In this document: in pieces, positions 1-9,536 of the stretch
Position numbering within the stretch: position 1 is the stretch's first letter
Layout: the number at the start of each line of letters is the position of its first letter
From: a virus
Length of the DNA: 37,361 bases
IMG/VR virus record: IMGVR_UViG_3300025132_000115
Location: 1-37,361 of that record
Strand: one strand, 5' to 3'
The notes under the pieces: model-generated
Database searches by the model: none
What the model was told of the DNA's origin: nothing
Seen by the model: the letters and a program-made list of their open reading frames with translations, nothing else
Program-made: the position numbers and the translations under genes

Positions 1-2
1 TA

Positions 3-188
3 ACAGTAGCGAGTGGTGGAGAAATCATGGGTCCTGGAACACCAACCAGTGATTCTATTCCAGCTATGTTAAGTGATGGTGAGTTTGTTATGAATGCTCG
101 TGCAGTGCGCGGTGCAGGGGGTGGCGATAGAAAAGATGGTGCTAAAAAAATGTACGCTATGATGCGTGATTTTGAGCGGAGGGCATAA
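3..188 (+). CDS. C-terminal part of a phage virion protein (5' end outside window)
   Basis: Open reading frame entering from the left edge, 61 codons visible, stop at 186-188 sharing bases with the next ATG (TAATG). The text contains SDSIPAMLSDGEFVMNARAV, a motif I associate with the C-terminal ends of large tail or internal virion proteins of marine phages; the GEFVM core is frequent there. The remainder is Gly- and Lys-rich and ends in MMRDFERRA. The coupling to the next gene and the following run of virion-type genes support a structural role. No catalytic motif is visible in this fragment, and the identity of the full protein cannot be judged. Confidence 0.7.
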   Translation, partial: TVASGGEIMGPGTPTSDSIPAMLSDGEFVMNARAVRGAGGGDRKDGAKKMYAMMRDFERRA

Positions 189-1066
189 TGGCTACTGAAG
201 AAATTATCCAAAGAGAAGCCCCCGAAATTGAAGCCTATAAACTTGGGCTTATGTCCCAAGCTAAAGCCTTAACCAGTGCGCCTCCTACTGGTGGGTTGCC
301 AGCTATACAATCAGCTGGGGCAGACCCTTTACAAACACAAGCAAGCAATCTTGCACAGGCTGGTATTGGTACATACCAGCCACAATTAGCGGCGGCTCAA
401 CAGGCTTTTACAAGTGGTATTGGTAGTCTTGCTGGTTCACAGGGCATGTTTGACCCTAGCCAACAAGTAGGCCAGTTTATGAACCCTTACCAACAGGCAT
501 TGCAAAATGAAATTACTCGTGCTTACGATATACAAAGAAATCAAGCGGCAGGGCAAGCAACTCAAGCGGGTGCTTTTGGAGGTAGTAGACAAGCTATCCA
601 GCAAGCTGAAATCGGTCGTAATGAAGCTTCGGCGTTAGCTAAAGCACAAGCTGATAATTACTTACAAGCACAACAAGCCGCGATGGGCGCATTTGAAGCA
701 CAGCAAGGTAGGGCTTTGCAAGGCGCACAACAATTAGGTCAGTTTGGAGTGCAACAAGCCGCACTAGGTGAGCTTGGTAGTAATTTAGGTAGAGCAGATG
801 TACAATCATTGCAGGGCATGGGTGCAATGAACCGTGATATAGCTCAGCAACAGCTAGAAGCACAACGACAAACAGATATGCAAACTGCTTACGAACCTTA
901 TCAACGGCTTGGTTTTTACAGTGATATATTGCGTGGCGCACCAACTACGCAATCTACTATTACTGCTTCAAGTGCCGCTAACCCTAGCTTACTTAATCAA
1001 ATAGTAGGTGGCGCGGCATCAGGACTTGGTTTATATGGTGCGGCAAATAAGACGGGGCTTATATAA
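188..1066 (+). CDS. Gln/Ala-rich virion-associated protein, 292 aa
   Basis: No enzymatic motif. The protein is rich in Gln, Ala and Gly, has no cysteine, and should be mostly helical from residue 60 to 240. It carries MNPYQQALQNEI at residues 98-109 and GAFGGSRQ at 128-135, a signature I recognise from conserved, unnamed structural proteins of marine podoviruses. The C-terminus (about 266-285) is a small hydrophobic Gly/Ala segment. Start and stop overlap the neighbouring genes by one base at each end (TAATG), so it is translationally coupled within the virion operon. It may be an internal or tail-tube-associated protein; that is inference from location and composition. Confidence 0.7.
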   Translation: MATEEIIQREAPEIEAYKLGLMSQAKALTSAPPTGGLPAIQSAGADPLQTQASNLAQAGIGTYQPQLAAAQQAFTSGIGSLAGSQGMFDPSQQVGQFMNPYQQALQNEITRAYDIQRNQAAGQATQAGAFGGSRQAIQQAEIGRNEASALAKAQADNYLQAQQAAMGAFEAQQGRALQGAQQLGQFGVQQAALGELGSNLGRADVQSLQGMGAMNRDIAQQQLEAQRQTDMQTAYEPYQRLGFYSDILRGAPTTQSTITASSAANPSLLNQIVGGAASGLGLYGAANKTGLI

Positions 1067-3627
1067 TGTATGATCGTGTATTGCAGAGACGTATGTTTGC
1101 AAATGGTGGGATGGCTAATGCTCAACCACCTATGATGCAACCGCCTATGGCACAACCGCCTACTTCAGTTGGGACAGGTATTACTTCTGGTTTAGTTGAT
1201 CCTGCACAAGAGCAAATGGCCGCTGAACAAGGGTTTGCGGCGATGGCTGGTGGGATGCAAGATATGCTAGGCCAAATAGATGCCGCTGAAAGTACAGAAG
1301 AAACGATTAATGCTTTGCGCGGCAATGAAGCTAGCCTTGAAGACCGTTATTCAGAATTAGCTGAGTTGGTAGGTAATGCAGATGCAAAGAAAACCCCTGA
1401 ATCAGTTTTAGCTTTAGTACAGCCTACCTTTACAATGATGGATATGGTTCAGCAAGAAAGCCCCGCTGGTGGTATAGCTGATGCAATGCCAACGGCAGGG
1501 GGTGGACTTCTCACCGGAAATATAGACATGGCCTCACCTGTCCAAGCTCCGGGAATGGGTGAGGCTGTTACACGAATCAATGCTGGTGAACAACCTGTTA
1601 TGCGTAATATGGGTTCTTCTCCTTATGGTGAAAACCCTTTGTTAAGTAGGCCAAACATCCGCATCCCCGCTAATGTTACCCTTAATAGGCAACCAATAAC
1701 CATGACTCTGCCTAATCTTGGGGCTACCCAATTACCTAGCCAAGCAACTTTAGATCAAGATAAAGTTAGGGGTTATGCTGGTGATTATATGGGTATGATG
1801 CGGCCTTATCTAGATCAGATGACAGGTGGGGCTGGTCCTGGAATAGATAAACGTATGGAATTGCTTGCTCCTTATCTACCCAAACAAAAAACTTCTGCTG
1901 AAATAATGGGTGAGTATGATGAGTTACTTGGCACAGATAGTATGGATGATGCTCAAACTCAAGCCTATTTAGCTCTTGTACAAGCTGGTCAAAGTATAGC
2001 GGGTTCTGACAAAACATTGTTAGGCGCGGCAATTGATGCCGCTGGAGAAGCCGCCCCAACTCTTAGCAAGATAGCCGCTAAAAAATCTGCTGATGATCGG
2101 GCAAGTAAATTAGCCGCTAGGCAGGAAAGTGTTTCTCGTGAAGATGCAATTAGGTCAGCACAATTAGGTGTAGCCCAAACAGCTATTTCTGATGCCGCAA
2201 GAGCTAGTGGTACATTAGAAGGGGCAATACTGAACTCACAAAGAGCCGCTGTAGAGTATGGGTTAAAATTAGAAGGTGATGCTGTAAAAGCTGTTAATGA
2301 AACAGCCGTTAGAAACTGGTCAGCTAATAATCAATATGGTGTAACATCTACCGAAACATGGGGTAAGTACGACCCTGCAACTAAGAAAACCGACATTATT
2401 GGTGTAAGGCGTACAGCAGAGGGCGTGAAATATATTAAAGATGGTAAGTATGTACCTGTTCCAGAAGGTTACTCACCTTATAGTAAAGATGCGTTTGCGG
2501 CTAAACATGGTACAGGAGAAATTAACTTCTCAGGTGCTAAAAAAGTAAACCTACTTATTCCTGATACTTCTACCACAGCGGCTGATGGCACAGTGACTCC
2601 TGCAAGAGGTTCAAAAAGTGGTTATAACCAATTTGCTGGTTTCTTTGTTACAAAAGGCAATGATGCAGGAAGTTATTGGTACTCACCAACAGGAGACCCT
2701 AAAGATGCAATTTTAGCTCCTCCAGGATTTATTGAAGGCCAAGAAAAAGATGTTTTACAAGTAGCAGAAAAAGATGCAGTTGGTCGTGTATTTGTAACAG
2801 TAAAAGCTGGTCCTCGTGCAGGGGAAACATTCCTTTCTTCAATAGAGGGTACAGGTCCTATTCCAGGAGCGGCGTATACATTAGAACCAGCTAAACGTGA
2901 TGATAATAATGCGTTAATATCTGGCAACCCTCTTGTTACGACTATGCCTAATCCAGGAGTTAGCTATGCTAGAATGACTAATACTATGGTTAATAAAAAC
3001 CAAGAAAAAGTCGTGGTTCTTAGCCAAGCCTTACAAGCGGCTAATGAAGTTCTACCTATTATTGGTGATGCAGTTGGTCCATTAAATACTGTTAAAGCAT
3101 GGACTTCTAATATTGTTGGTTCAGTTGCTCCTGATTCTTGGGATGGCATGGTAGAATTTGCCGCTACAAAACGTGGTAGACAACGTATGAGTTTGTTTTC
3201 TAGAAACCTTGCTCGCGCATTGTCACTTTCTGATAGATATGCTGTTAAGGAACAAGAACTTATTGCAGAACTAAACGAAAATCCTGAAGGTTTTTGGAAA
3301 AACCCAGATATGTCTACAGTGCGTTTCCAAGAACTTATGCGTATTTTACAAAATGAGCTATCATTTAGCCGTGGTGTGTTAAGCGACGAAACTGAAATTC
3401 CTTTGTTGAATACTATTCCAACAGGTTCTAAAAACGATCCTCTTATGTTTAGTGCTCCAGGACAATTTGATTACTTAGCAATTAGTGCCGCAAATGCTGG
3501 TGGTATAGATAAATTAAAAGGTACATTCTTACGCATGTCAGGTGATGAAGCTCGGGCTAGGGGTATTTCAGTAGGTGCAAACCAGCCGTATATTGACCTT
3601 GAAATCGGCGTAGATATTAATTTCTAG
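1066..3627 (+). CDS. large virion protein of unknown function, 853 aa
   Basis: Starts at an ATG overlapping the previous stop. The N-terminus has MFANGGMA (residues 10-17), a short motif that recurs near the N-termini of unnamed marine phage virion proteins, then a Met/Pro/Gln-rich stretch to about residue 35. A further recognisable block, TPESVLALVQPT, lies near residue 110. The middle is Ala-rich and helical; the C-terminal 250 residues look globular. No enzyme motif was found. Its size and position between other large structural genes suggest an internal virion (ejection) or tail protein, which I infer rather than recognise. Confidence 0.7.
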   Translation: MYDRVLQRRMFANGGMANAQPPMMQPPMAQPPTSVGTGITSGLVDPAQEQMAAEQGFAAMAGGMQDMLGQIDAAESTEETINALRGNEASLEDRYSELAELVGNADAKKTPESVLALVQPTFTMMDMVQQESPAGGIADAMPTAGGGLLTGNIDMASPVQAPGMGEAVTRINAGEQPVMRNMGSSPYGENPLLSRPNIRIPANVTLNRQPITMTLPNLGATQLPSQATLDQDKVRGYAGDYMGMMRPYLDQMTGGAGPGIDKRMELLAPYLPKQKTSAEIMGEYDELLGTDSMDDAQTQAYLALVQAGQSIAGSDKTLLGAAIDAAGEAAPTLSKIAAKKSADDRASKLAARQESVSREDAIRSAQLGVAQTAISDAARASGTLEGAILNSQRAAVEYGLKLEGDAVKAVNETAVRNWSANNQYGVTSTETWGKYDPATKKTDIIGVRRTAEGVKYIKDGKYVPVPEGYSPYSKDAFAAKHGTGEINFSGAKKVNLLIPDTSTTAADGTVTPARGSKSGYNQFAGFFVTKGNDAGSYWYSPTGDPKDAILAPPGFIEGQEKDVLQVAEKDAVGRVFVTVKAGPRAGETFLSSIEGTGPIPGAAYTLEPAKRDDNNALISGNPLVTTMPNPGVSYARMTNTMVNKNQEKVVVLSQALQAANEVLPIIGDAVGPLNTVKAWTSNIVGSVAPDSWDGMVEFAATKRGRQRMSLFSRNLARALSLSDRYAVKEQELIAELNENPEGFWKNPDMSTVRFQELMRILQNELSFSRGVLSDETEIPLLNTIPTGSKNDPLMFSAPGQFDYLAISAANAGGIDKLKGTFLRMSGDEARARGISVGANQPYIDLEIGVDINF

Positions 3628-3636
3628 GAGATAATA

Positions 3637-6600
3637 ATGGCACAACCAATAAAAATTTCTCCTCCTACAGCGGCAGAAACAGAAGGGTATATTAACAGAG
3701 GTTTTTATGTAAATCCTGTAGATCCGCGTTCCGGTAGTGTAGATCCAGGAACAACCCCTGACCAAGCCCCCTTTATGGCTTCTGCGCCTATTGAGCCAAG
3801 CCGCGTGACTGGTAAACGTGACGAGGGTGTTCCTGAAGATTACTCTGGTTTAGATCTAGGTTATCTTGGCGATTTTGCCCGTGGTGCAAATGACTTAATC
3901 CTTGCTATCCCCGATATGGCTATTAATGCTGTAGCTGAAGGTTTAGAAGCCGCTGGGATTGTTGAACCTAATACTGTGGATAGAAGATATTTAGCACGAA
4001 TATTTAACAGTTCTGATTTTGAAAGCCAGAAAGTTATTATCCCTTACTTATTGCATTATGGCACAGGGGCTTTTGCTGGTCAATCTGAATCAGAAGGTGC
4101 GGGTAGTGCAATAGCTCGTGGTACAGGGCAAGCAGCAGTCGCCTCGTTACCTATTGTTGGTATGGAATTAAAAGCCGCACAAATGGCAGGGGCGGCTCCT
4201 GCGGCATTATCTGCTGATGCTGGTTTAGGAACTCGGATAGCGGATACCCTTGTAGCCCCATTTAGGTCTAGTCCTGGAACGGCTACTGCTATTGAAACAA
4301 CCCTTAGTGGGGCTAGTGGCGCGGGTGCAGTTGCAGAACAAGAAATATTTGGCACAAATACAGGGATAGGTGCTTTAGCTCCATTAGCCCCCGCTGGTTT
4401 GATTTATGGTGGGTTAAAAGTAGCGCAAGGTCCATTAGGGCGAGGGTTTAGTTTTATTAAAAATAAAGTCACAGGTATAAAAGATGATGTGGATATTGCT
4501 AAAGGTGGTGATCCTGCCGCTGGAGCTAAAGGTGAAGCCGCAACAGCTGAGCTTTCTGCAGATTTAAAAGCCGCCGCTAGTACCCCAGAAGCACAATCAA
4601 ATATAGCAAGAGCTTCAGAAATAGAAGCTACCCTTGGTGGGTATGCAGATGAGCCTATTGCGCTCAGTCCAGCTGAAACAACAATGGATATGCCCTTGTT
4701 AGTTACCCAAACTAAAATTGAAGGTGGTGGCACAGCTGATTTTACTCGTGCAAATAATGCTCGTAAAAATAATGTATTAACAGCGGTACAACGGTTTATA
4801 GATGGGAAACTTACTGGAAGTCCCGTGGACGATGCTCCATTATTCATTGTTGATGAAGCAACAGGAGCATATACAAAAACTATTGGTGTGCTAGATGATG
4901 AAGCACAAACTATTGCTAACCAGTGGGAGATGGTTACGAATGCAGAAACAGGTGTGTATCCTGCATTAGGTAGCCGCGCAGAAGTTGGTGCTTCTATACG
5001 GGATACTATTGTTAAAGCTCAAACTGCCGCAAAAGCAAGTGCAGATGAAGTGGCTAAAAAGCTAGGGGTAAATAAAGATGACCCCCTTGCTGGCCGCGAT
5101 GCTACAGCAGAAGCCCAAAATGCAGTCCGTTCAGCATTAACAAGTGGTGCTGGTGATGAAGCAATAAGTTACAAAGGATTACCTGGATTAGTAAAAGAAT
5201 TTATTGAGTTTAAATTTAAAGATGGGCAGATATCTTTCCAAGATTGGAAAAGGTTCCGTGATCAAGTTAGCCAAGGTATAGGTAAAGCTATCAGCCAAGG
5301 TGCTAGCCAAGATTTACGGTCACTTGCTATCCTTGGTGAAAACCTTGATAAAATGGGTGTAGCATTTGGTAAAACTAATAAAAACTTTGAAGACTTCCGT
5401 GCATATTACGAAGCTAATGTAATCTTACCTTTTGAAAAAAGTGGTGTTGTTCGGGTTACTTCTAAAGGTAGTGGTGGTTCAAAAGAAGCTCCCTCATATT
5501 GGTTGTCAGATGAACAAGTAGCTTCGTCATTTTTAGAAGATACAAATATGGCTCGCCAGTACATGAGTTTATTTGCTGATGACCCTGCACAAATGCGTAA
5601 TATTAAAAGTGTTGTATTAGATAAACTCAGGGCAGTAGCAGACCCTAACAGAAAAGGTGTGTTTAATCCTGATGCGGTAAATACTTACTTAAACAAAAAT
5701 AGAGAAGTATTAACAGAGCTCGGTTTATTTGATGATCTTACTAATACCACTACTATGCTAGATGATATGGTTGCGCGGCAAGCTGAGTTAGTTGCTAGGC
5801 GCAGAGTAGTAGATGGAAATATGCTAAATAAAATGATTGCTCGTTCTTTGAACAGCGATAGCCCGAATAAATTATTTGATGAAGCTATAAATAACCCAGC
5901 AAAAATGCGTGAGTTAAAAGCCGCCACTACTAAAGGTAATGATGATATATCTGCAGAAGATGCGGGTCATGCTTTCCGTGCGGCAGTTACAGAACGTATG
6001 TTGGCTAAAGCCCCTGATGTTATGTCAGACCCTGCTAAATTTAAAGAATGGATGGTTAAAAATGAAGAGGTATTAAATGCCGCTTTTGATAAAAGCCATA
6101 TTGATAATATGTACCTTATTGCAGATGCAACTGAGCGTATTTTAGCAACAGGGATTAGAGGCGGTCAGGGTGTAACTGATTCAGATATTATTAGTAAATT
6201 TACAGGGATGTTAGGAACTACCCCAGCGGGTATTTCTAACCGCTTTATTGCTGTGCAAGAGGGGCGTCTTGGTTCTAAAGCTATGGTTGGCTATATTGTC
6301 AGCCGAGCAATCAGGCAACAATCAAGTGCTCGTTCAGAGGCTTTGTTTAGAGAATCTATGTTTGACCCTAAGATTGCTAAATTACTAGCTTCAGAAGGTG
6401 GGGATGATGTAGCTGAGTTTGGTGCGAGTGAGCCAGCTAAACGAGCAATGAATGCGTATTTATTTAATCTTGGAATCAGCTATGGTGATGGGGTTACAGG
6501 TGAGGGTGATAAACGAACATATGAGTTTACACCTAATATCACAACACAACCTGTAACAGAAACCCCTCCACCAGTACAGCCAGAACCAGAACCAGTGCGT

Positions 6601-6756
6601 CCTTTCCAGTTTGCACCAACTCCTAAAATACAACCAGCTCCCGCCCCTACTCAAACATCGCAAGTAGGTATTGAAACATTGTTCCCTAATGATCCAACCT
6701 CTATAGCAATAGCAAAACGTAGGGGTGCTGGTCAGGGAGCAATGAGAACAGTTTAA
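3637..6756 (+). CDS. very large virion protein of unknown function, 1039 aa
   Basis: The AGGAG site at 3626-3630 fits the ATG at 3637. The N-terminal 120 residues include an Ala/Gly-rich amphipathic part; long helical stretches follow. Residues around 960-1005 form a Pro/Glu/Gln-rich linker, and the tail reads LFPNDPTSIAIAKRRG, a C-terminal signature I associate with marine phage structural genes. It contains no recognised lysozyme or peptidase motif. The pattern of several successive giant, helical, Ala-rich proteins resembles the internal core or ejection proteins of podoviruses, but homology was not tested. It is coupled to the next gene by a TAATG overlap. Confidence 0.7.
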   Translation: MAQPIKISPPTAAETEGYINRGFYVNPVDPRSGSVDPGTTPDQAPFMASAPIEPSRVTGKRDEGVPEDYSGLDLGYLGDFARGANDLILAIPDMAINAVAEGLEAAGIVEPNTVDRRYLARIFNSSDFESQKVIIPYLLHYGTGAFAGQSESEGAGSAIARGTGQAAVASLPIVGMELKAAQMAGAAPAALSADAGLGTRIADTLVAPFRSSPGTATAIETTLSGASGAGAVAEQEIFGTNTGIGALAPLAPAGLIYGGLKVAQGPLGRGFSFIKNKVTGIKDDVDIAKGGDPAAGAKGEAATAELSADLKAAASTPEAQSNIARASEIEATLGGYADEPIALSPAETTMDMPLLVTQTKIEGGGTADFTRANNARKNNVLTAVQRFIDGKLTGSPVDDAPLFIVDEATGAYTKTIGVLDDEAQTIANQWEMVTNAETGVYPALGSRAEVGASIRDTIVKAQTAAKASADEVAKKLGVNKDDPLAGRDATAEAQNAVRSALTSGAGDEAISYKGLPGLVKEFIEFKFKDGQISFQDWKRFRDQVSQGIGKAISQGASQDLRSLAILGENLDKMGVAFGKTNKNFEDFRAYYEANVILPFEKSGVVRVTSKGSGGSKEAPSYWLSDEQVASSFLEDTNMARQYMSLFADDPAQMRNIKSVVLDKLRAVADPNRKGVFNPDAVNTYLNKNREVLTELGLFDDLTNTTTMLDDMVARQAELVARRRVVDGNMLNKMIARSLNSDSPNKLFDEAINNPAKMRELKAATTKGNDDISAEDAGHAFRAAVTERMLAKAPDVMSDPAKFKEWMVKNEEVLNAAFDKSHIDNMYLIADATERILATGIRGGQGVTDSDIISKFTGMLGTTPAGISNRFIAVQEGRLGSKAMVGYIVSRAIRQQSSARSEALFRESMFDPKIAKLLASEGGDDVAEFGASEPAKRAMNAYLFNLGISYGDGVTGEGDKRTYEFTPNITTQPVTETPPPVQPEPEPVRPFQFAPTPKIQPAPAPTQTSQVGIETLFPNDPTSIAIAKRRGAGQGAMRTV

Positions 6757-7421
6757 TGGAACCTATATCCACAGCTTTGGCTGGTATAGCACTCTTTAAA
6801 AGTGCCGTAGATGGCATTAAAGGTGCTATAAGCACAGCTAATGATGTAAGCGATATAGCTGGCTTTATAGATAACCTTTTTGAAGGTGAGAAACAGGTAC
6901 AGCAGAAACGTAACCAAAAATCAGGAATAACCGTTGGTGATCAATTTGGTATTAAAAACGTAGCTTCTGAGATTATCGATGCCAAACTTGCTAAAGAACA
7001 AATGTATGAAATTTCTCAAATGGTTGATTTACGTTTTGGTAATGGGACGTGGAAATCTATTGTAGAAGAACGTGCTAGGCGTATACAGGCTGCTAAAGAA
7101 GCCGCCGCTGAAGCTAAACGTAAGAAAATACAAGAAGCCAGAGAGTTTGAAGAAAACCTAAAACAATTTTTTATAATTGCCAGTGCCGTTGTAGCGGCGG
7201 CAGTGTTTTTTATTATAATGATGGTTATGATAGCAAGAGCAGAAACACAATTTGTAGAATGTCGTCTTGAAGAGTATGAAAAAGTAGATAAAGAATGGCA
7301 TTGTTATTATTTAGGAGCTAACAAAACCCGCACTTCTATGGTCATTAGTGAGTTTTGTCCCAGAACTTATATGTGTGAGTATGACCCTAACTCAAAAAGT
7401 AAAATAACTAAATTTAGATAA
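6756..7421 (+). CDS. membrane-anchored protein with coiled coil and Cys-rich C-terminus, 221 aa
   Basis: Residues about 100-135 are a charged Ala/Lys/Glu coiled coil, followed by one strong transmembrane segment at 138-160. After it comes a 60-residue tail with four cysteines (169, 183, 201, 207), a layout suited to two disulfides outside the cytoplasm. The N-terminal 40 residues are Ala/Gly-rich and weakly hydrophobic. It is the last gene of the virion run and overlaps the 3' end of the convergent helicase gene by 8 bp. A role in ejection or lysis is possible; I do not recognise the family. Confidence 0.65.
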   Translation: MEPISTALAGIALFKSAVDGIKGAISTANDVSDIAGFIDNLFEGEKQVQQKRNQKSGITVGDQFGIKNVASEIIDAKLAKEQMYEISQMVDLRFGNGTWKSIVEERARRIQAAKEAAAEAKRKKIQEAREFEENLKQFFIIASAVVAAAVFFIIMMVMIARAETQFVECRLEEYEKVDKEWHCYYLGANKTRTSMVISEFCPRTYMCEYDPNSKSKITKFR

Positions 7422-8859
7422 TCCATTCTCTATACCCCTCAGCTAACACACGGCTACTAATATCAATTTTATCCCGTAAAGCGCGGATAACTTTTTCATC
7501 TACAGTTTTTTCAGCTATGATATCTATGTACGTTACTTTATTTGTTTGCCCAATGCGGTGAGCTCTATCTTCACTTTGTAACCTAACTTCAAGGTCATAA
7601 CCATTACTATAATATATAACTGTTTTAGCTTCTGTAAGAGTCAGCCCATAACCTCCTGTGCGGGGTTGTCCTACAAAAAACCGTAAAGGGTTAGCGGGGT
7701 CTTGGAATCTTTCAACAATAAGCTGGCGTTCCTCTGCTGGAGTAGCACCATAGAATAATTCTACACTGTCTTCACCATATTCTTTTGCAAGGGCTTTTTG
7801 TATAAGCTCAAGGTCATGCGTAAAGTTACCCCAAATAATAACCTTACCATCAGTTTCTTCAAGAGCAGACATTAGTTCATTGAGCTTATTTGTTGGGACT
7901 TCAACCATTCGTCCATCTTCTAATTTAGCAAAGCCAGAACAAACTTGTTGCAACCTAAGTATTTGTGTAAGGACAGTAGGCGCAGAAATTAACCCGCCAT
8001 CTTCACCTTCTACAATAGCAAGAGCCATACTTTTCATTTGTTCGTATAACTTTTTTTGCTCAGGTGTGAGCTCTACTGTTCTACGAGTGTAAACTTTATC
8101 AGGCAGGTCTAAACAATCTTCCTTACGAACACGATAACTAAATGGCTCGATAATACCATTTAACTCATCAAGGTTTTGATAGCCTACAATCTGGTTAAAA
8201 CTATGCGCTCCCATTGTACGGCGCATCATTTTAGCATACCTGTTTTGGAATGTCCAGAAACTGCCTTGCCCTAATACATAATGTTCTAAAAACTCACATT
8301 GGGTAAATAAATCTAAAGGTGATTTAGTAACAGGTGATCCTGTAAGTATCCTACGGTAAGGCGCATTTTTACCCAACTTAATCAAGTTTTTAGTACGTTG
8401 AGCAGTACGGCTTTTAATCGTAGTGCTTTCATCTACTGCAAGCATTGTTCTGTGGGTAAACAGGAATTTATCAGCTTCCTCTAAACCACGTTTCGTACTT
8501 AATGCTTCTACATTCATAAGGAATATTTGTAAGTCTTCCGTGACTTCTTTTAAGGTATCTAACTCTTTTTTCTTTTTCTGAGTTTGCTCAGGTGACCACG
8601 AAACAATATTCATTTTTATATGGTCGGGCATATGTGTGGGCAACTCTTTGCGTTCCCAATTTCTATACACACCTTTAGGCGCAATAATCAAGGCACTATC
8701 TATTTCACCTTTATCATACAACATTGCTATTGTATCAATAAGGACTTTAGATTTGCCCGTACCCATATCCATAAATAAAGCATAATAGGGTTTATCCCAT
8801 GAACGCTTTAATGCCTCAAGCTGATGCTCGTAGGGCTTAAACTTAAATTTGTACCTCAT
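7414..8859 (-). CDS. SNF2/DEAD-like superfamily 2 helicase, 481 aa
   Basis: Superfamily 2 motifs are in order: an early Q-like segment (YEHQLEAL), Walker A MGTGKS at residues 32-37, a Walker B variant AVDEST, motif III LTGSP, then a C-terminal RecA-like domain with VIIWGNF and the SNF2-type motif VI DRAHRIGQT. Length suits a minimal phage SNF2 helicase without accessory domains. It probably remodels or unwinds DNA during replication or recombination. It is the only minus-strand gene, facing away from the replication operon across a shared regulatory gap and meeting the virion operon tail-to-tail with an 8-bp overlap. Its leader has the GTAGAAAG loop element seen before many plus-strand genes, so it probably shares their control. 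Confidence 0.92.
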   Translation of the reverse strand: MRYKFKFKPYEHQLEALKRSWDKPYYALFMDMGTGKSKVLIDTIAMLYDKGEIDSALIIAPKGVYRNWERKELPTHMPDHIKMNIVSWSPEQTQKKKKELDTLKEVTEDLQIFLMNVEALSTKRGLEEADKFLFTHRTMLAVDESTTIKSRTAQRTKNLIKLGKNAPYRRILTGSPVTKSPLDLFTQCEFLEHYVLGQGSFWTFQNRYAKMMRRTMGAHSFNQIVGYQNLDELNGIIEPFSYRVRKEDCLDLPDKVYTRRTVELTPEQKKLYEQMKSMALAIVEGEDGGLISAPTVLTQILRLQQVCSGFAKLEDGRMVEVPTNKLNELMSALEETDGKVIIWGNFTHDLELIQKALAKEYGEDSVELFYGATPAEERQLIVERFQDPANPLRFFVGQPRTGGYGLTLTEAKTVIYYSNGYDLEVRLQSEDRAHRIGQTNKVTYIDIIAEKTVDEKVIRALRDKIDISSRVLAEGYREWII

Positions 8860-8862
8860 TCT

Positions 8863-8919
8863 TTCCTCTTTCTACTGGAAGTGTATTATTCTACAAAGCC
8901 CTACTTAATATGACAAGTA
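8863..8919 (-). promoter_or_regulatory. promoter-like element and YAGAAAG leader hairpin of the helicase gene
   Basis: Read on the minus strand: TACTTGTCA (complement of 8911-8919), then 19 nt, then GAATAA (8886-8891), matching the plus-strand promoter family in sequence and in the 28-nt register. Nearer the start, TTCC (8877-8880) pairs with GGAA (8863-8866) around a loop containing GTAGAAAG. The start codon follows the stem by 3 nt. Confidence 0.5.
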
Positions 8920-8934
8920 CAGTTTTATCGGCCT

Positions 8935-8949
8935 ACTTTGCTATATAGG
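8935..8949 (+). repeat. repeat element A, copy 1
   Basis: ACTTTGCTATATAGG is identical over 15 bp to 27508-27522 in the gap before terS. These are the two main intergenic regulatory gaps of the window. Confidence 0.75.
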
Positions 8950-9014
8950 GGTGAAAAACAAATTGCGATGAATTAAAATTTCAACATTTTCCGATATCAT
9001 CTTTCCACTATACA

Positions 9015-9033
9015 AACTTTGTCTGTCCGCGCG
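9015..9033 (+). repeat. repeat element B, copy 1
   Basis: AACTTTGTCTGTCCGCGCG matches 27654-27672 at 18 of 19 positions. It is a GC-rich block inside AT-rich sequence and lies downstream of element A in both gaps. Confidence 0.75.
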
Positions 9034-9072
9034 ACCACTTTTGAAAAAACTTTTGTTTACATACAATACGTT

Positions 9073-9093
9073 TTAGCCCCTACTTAGCAAAGT
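9073..9093 (-). repeat. inverted partial copy of element A plus a G-run element
   Basis: On the minus strand this reads ACTTTGCTA followed by AGTAGGGGCTAA. The first half equals the start of element A; the second differs by one base from AGTAGGGGGTAA at 27467-27477 on the plus strand of the other gap. Both gaps therefore have the order A, B, inverted A. Confidence 0.5.
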
Positions 9094-9184
9094 TGCGTAT
9101 AGCGGATATATTTAATTATTTGCTGAGCAAACTAGACAAGCATATTACAGGGATATATGTTATACCTTTAGAATAACTACAAAC

Positions 9185-9202
9185 CATGTGCAGAAAGGCA
9201 TG
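9185..9202 (+). promoter_or_regulatory. YAGAAAG leader hairpin
   Basis: CATGT (9185-9189) pairs with GCATG (9198-9202), including one GU pair, around the loop GCAGAAAG. The start ATG at 9207 follows 4 nt after the stem. The arms differ from other copies while pairing is kept. Confidence 0.6.
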
Positions 9203-9206
9203 TTTT

Positions 9207-9536
9207 ATGACTGTATTTATAACACAAGAAATGCGAGGCCGTGACATTACTGATGCCACCAGCTTCGGTGATATAGAAATACTACTTCCAGCAGGTGAGC
9301 AAGCCAGCTATTCTACCCAGCCCACTATAAGGCGTATGGGTAGGAAGCTCAGTAAGTTCACAGATGATGATTACTTGTTATTAGCAGGAGACCCAGCGGC
9401 TATCGCACTTGCGGCGGCTATGGCATCCCGCGCAAATAGCGGTAAATTCAAAATGCTGAAGTGGGATAGGCAAGAGGGTAAATACTTCCCACTTGCCGCA
9501 GACCTTAATTACCGTCCAGGAGGTACAGATGGCTGA
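9207..9536 (+). CDS. conserved phage protein of unknown function, 109 aa
   Basis: I chose the ATG at 9207 because AGAAAGG at 9192-9198 is well spaced for it; an in-frame ATG at 9186 would place that site inside the gene. The protein begins MTVFITQEMRGRDI, a start I associate with small early proteins of marine phages. It is soluble and mixed alpha/beta with no catalytic motif visible. It opens the replication operon and overlaps the next start by 8 bp, so a role in early control or replication is likely, though not shown. Confidence 0.75.
   Translation: MTVFITQEMRGRDITDATSFGDIEILLPAGEQASYSTQPTIRRMGRKLSKFTDDDYLLLAGDPAAIALAAAMASRANSGKFKMLKWDRQEGKYFPLAADLNYRPGGTDG

Larger units (their letters stand above)
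8920..9184. promoter_or_regulatory. divergent regulatory gap, no gene, candidate operator or origin region
   Basis: No credible open reading frame. The gap is AT-rich and lies between the divergent helicase gene and the replication operon. It holds repeat elements shared with the gap at 27385-27763 (listed separately). Promoter-like AT-rich text (ATATATGTTATACC) near 9155-9170 could serve the rightward operon, but I could not fit it to the 28-nt promoter family. Confidence 0.5.

Noticed and set aside
1766-2059. Reverse-strand ORFs inside virion and replication genes (for example 1766-2059, 4404-4847, 11868-12248)
   Set aside because: They lie opposite well-supported genes, lack ribosome sites, and their composition is that of complementary codon shadows.
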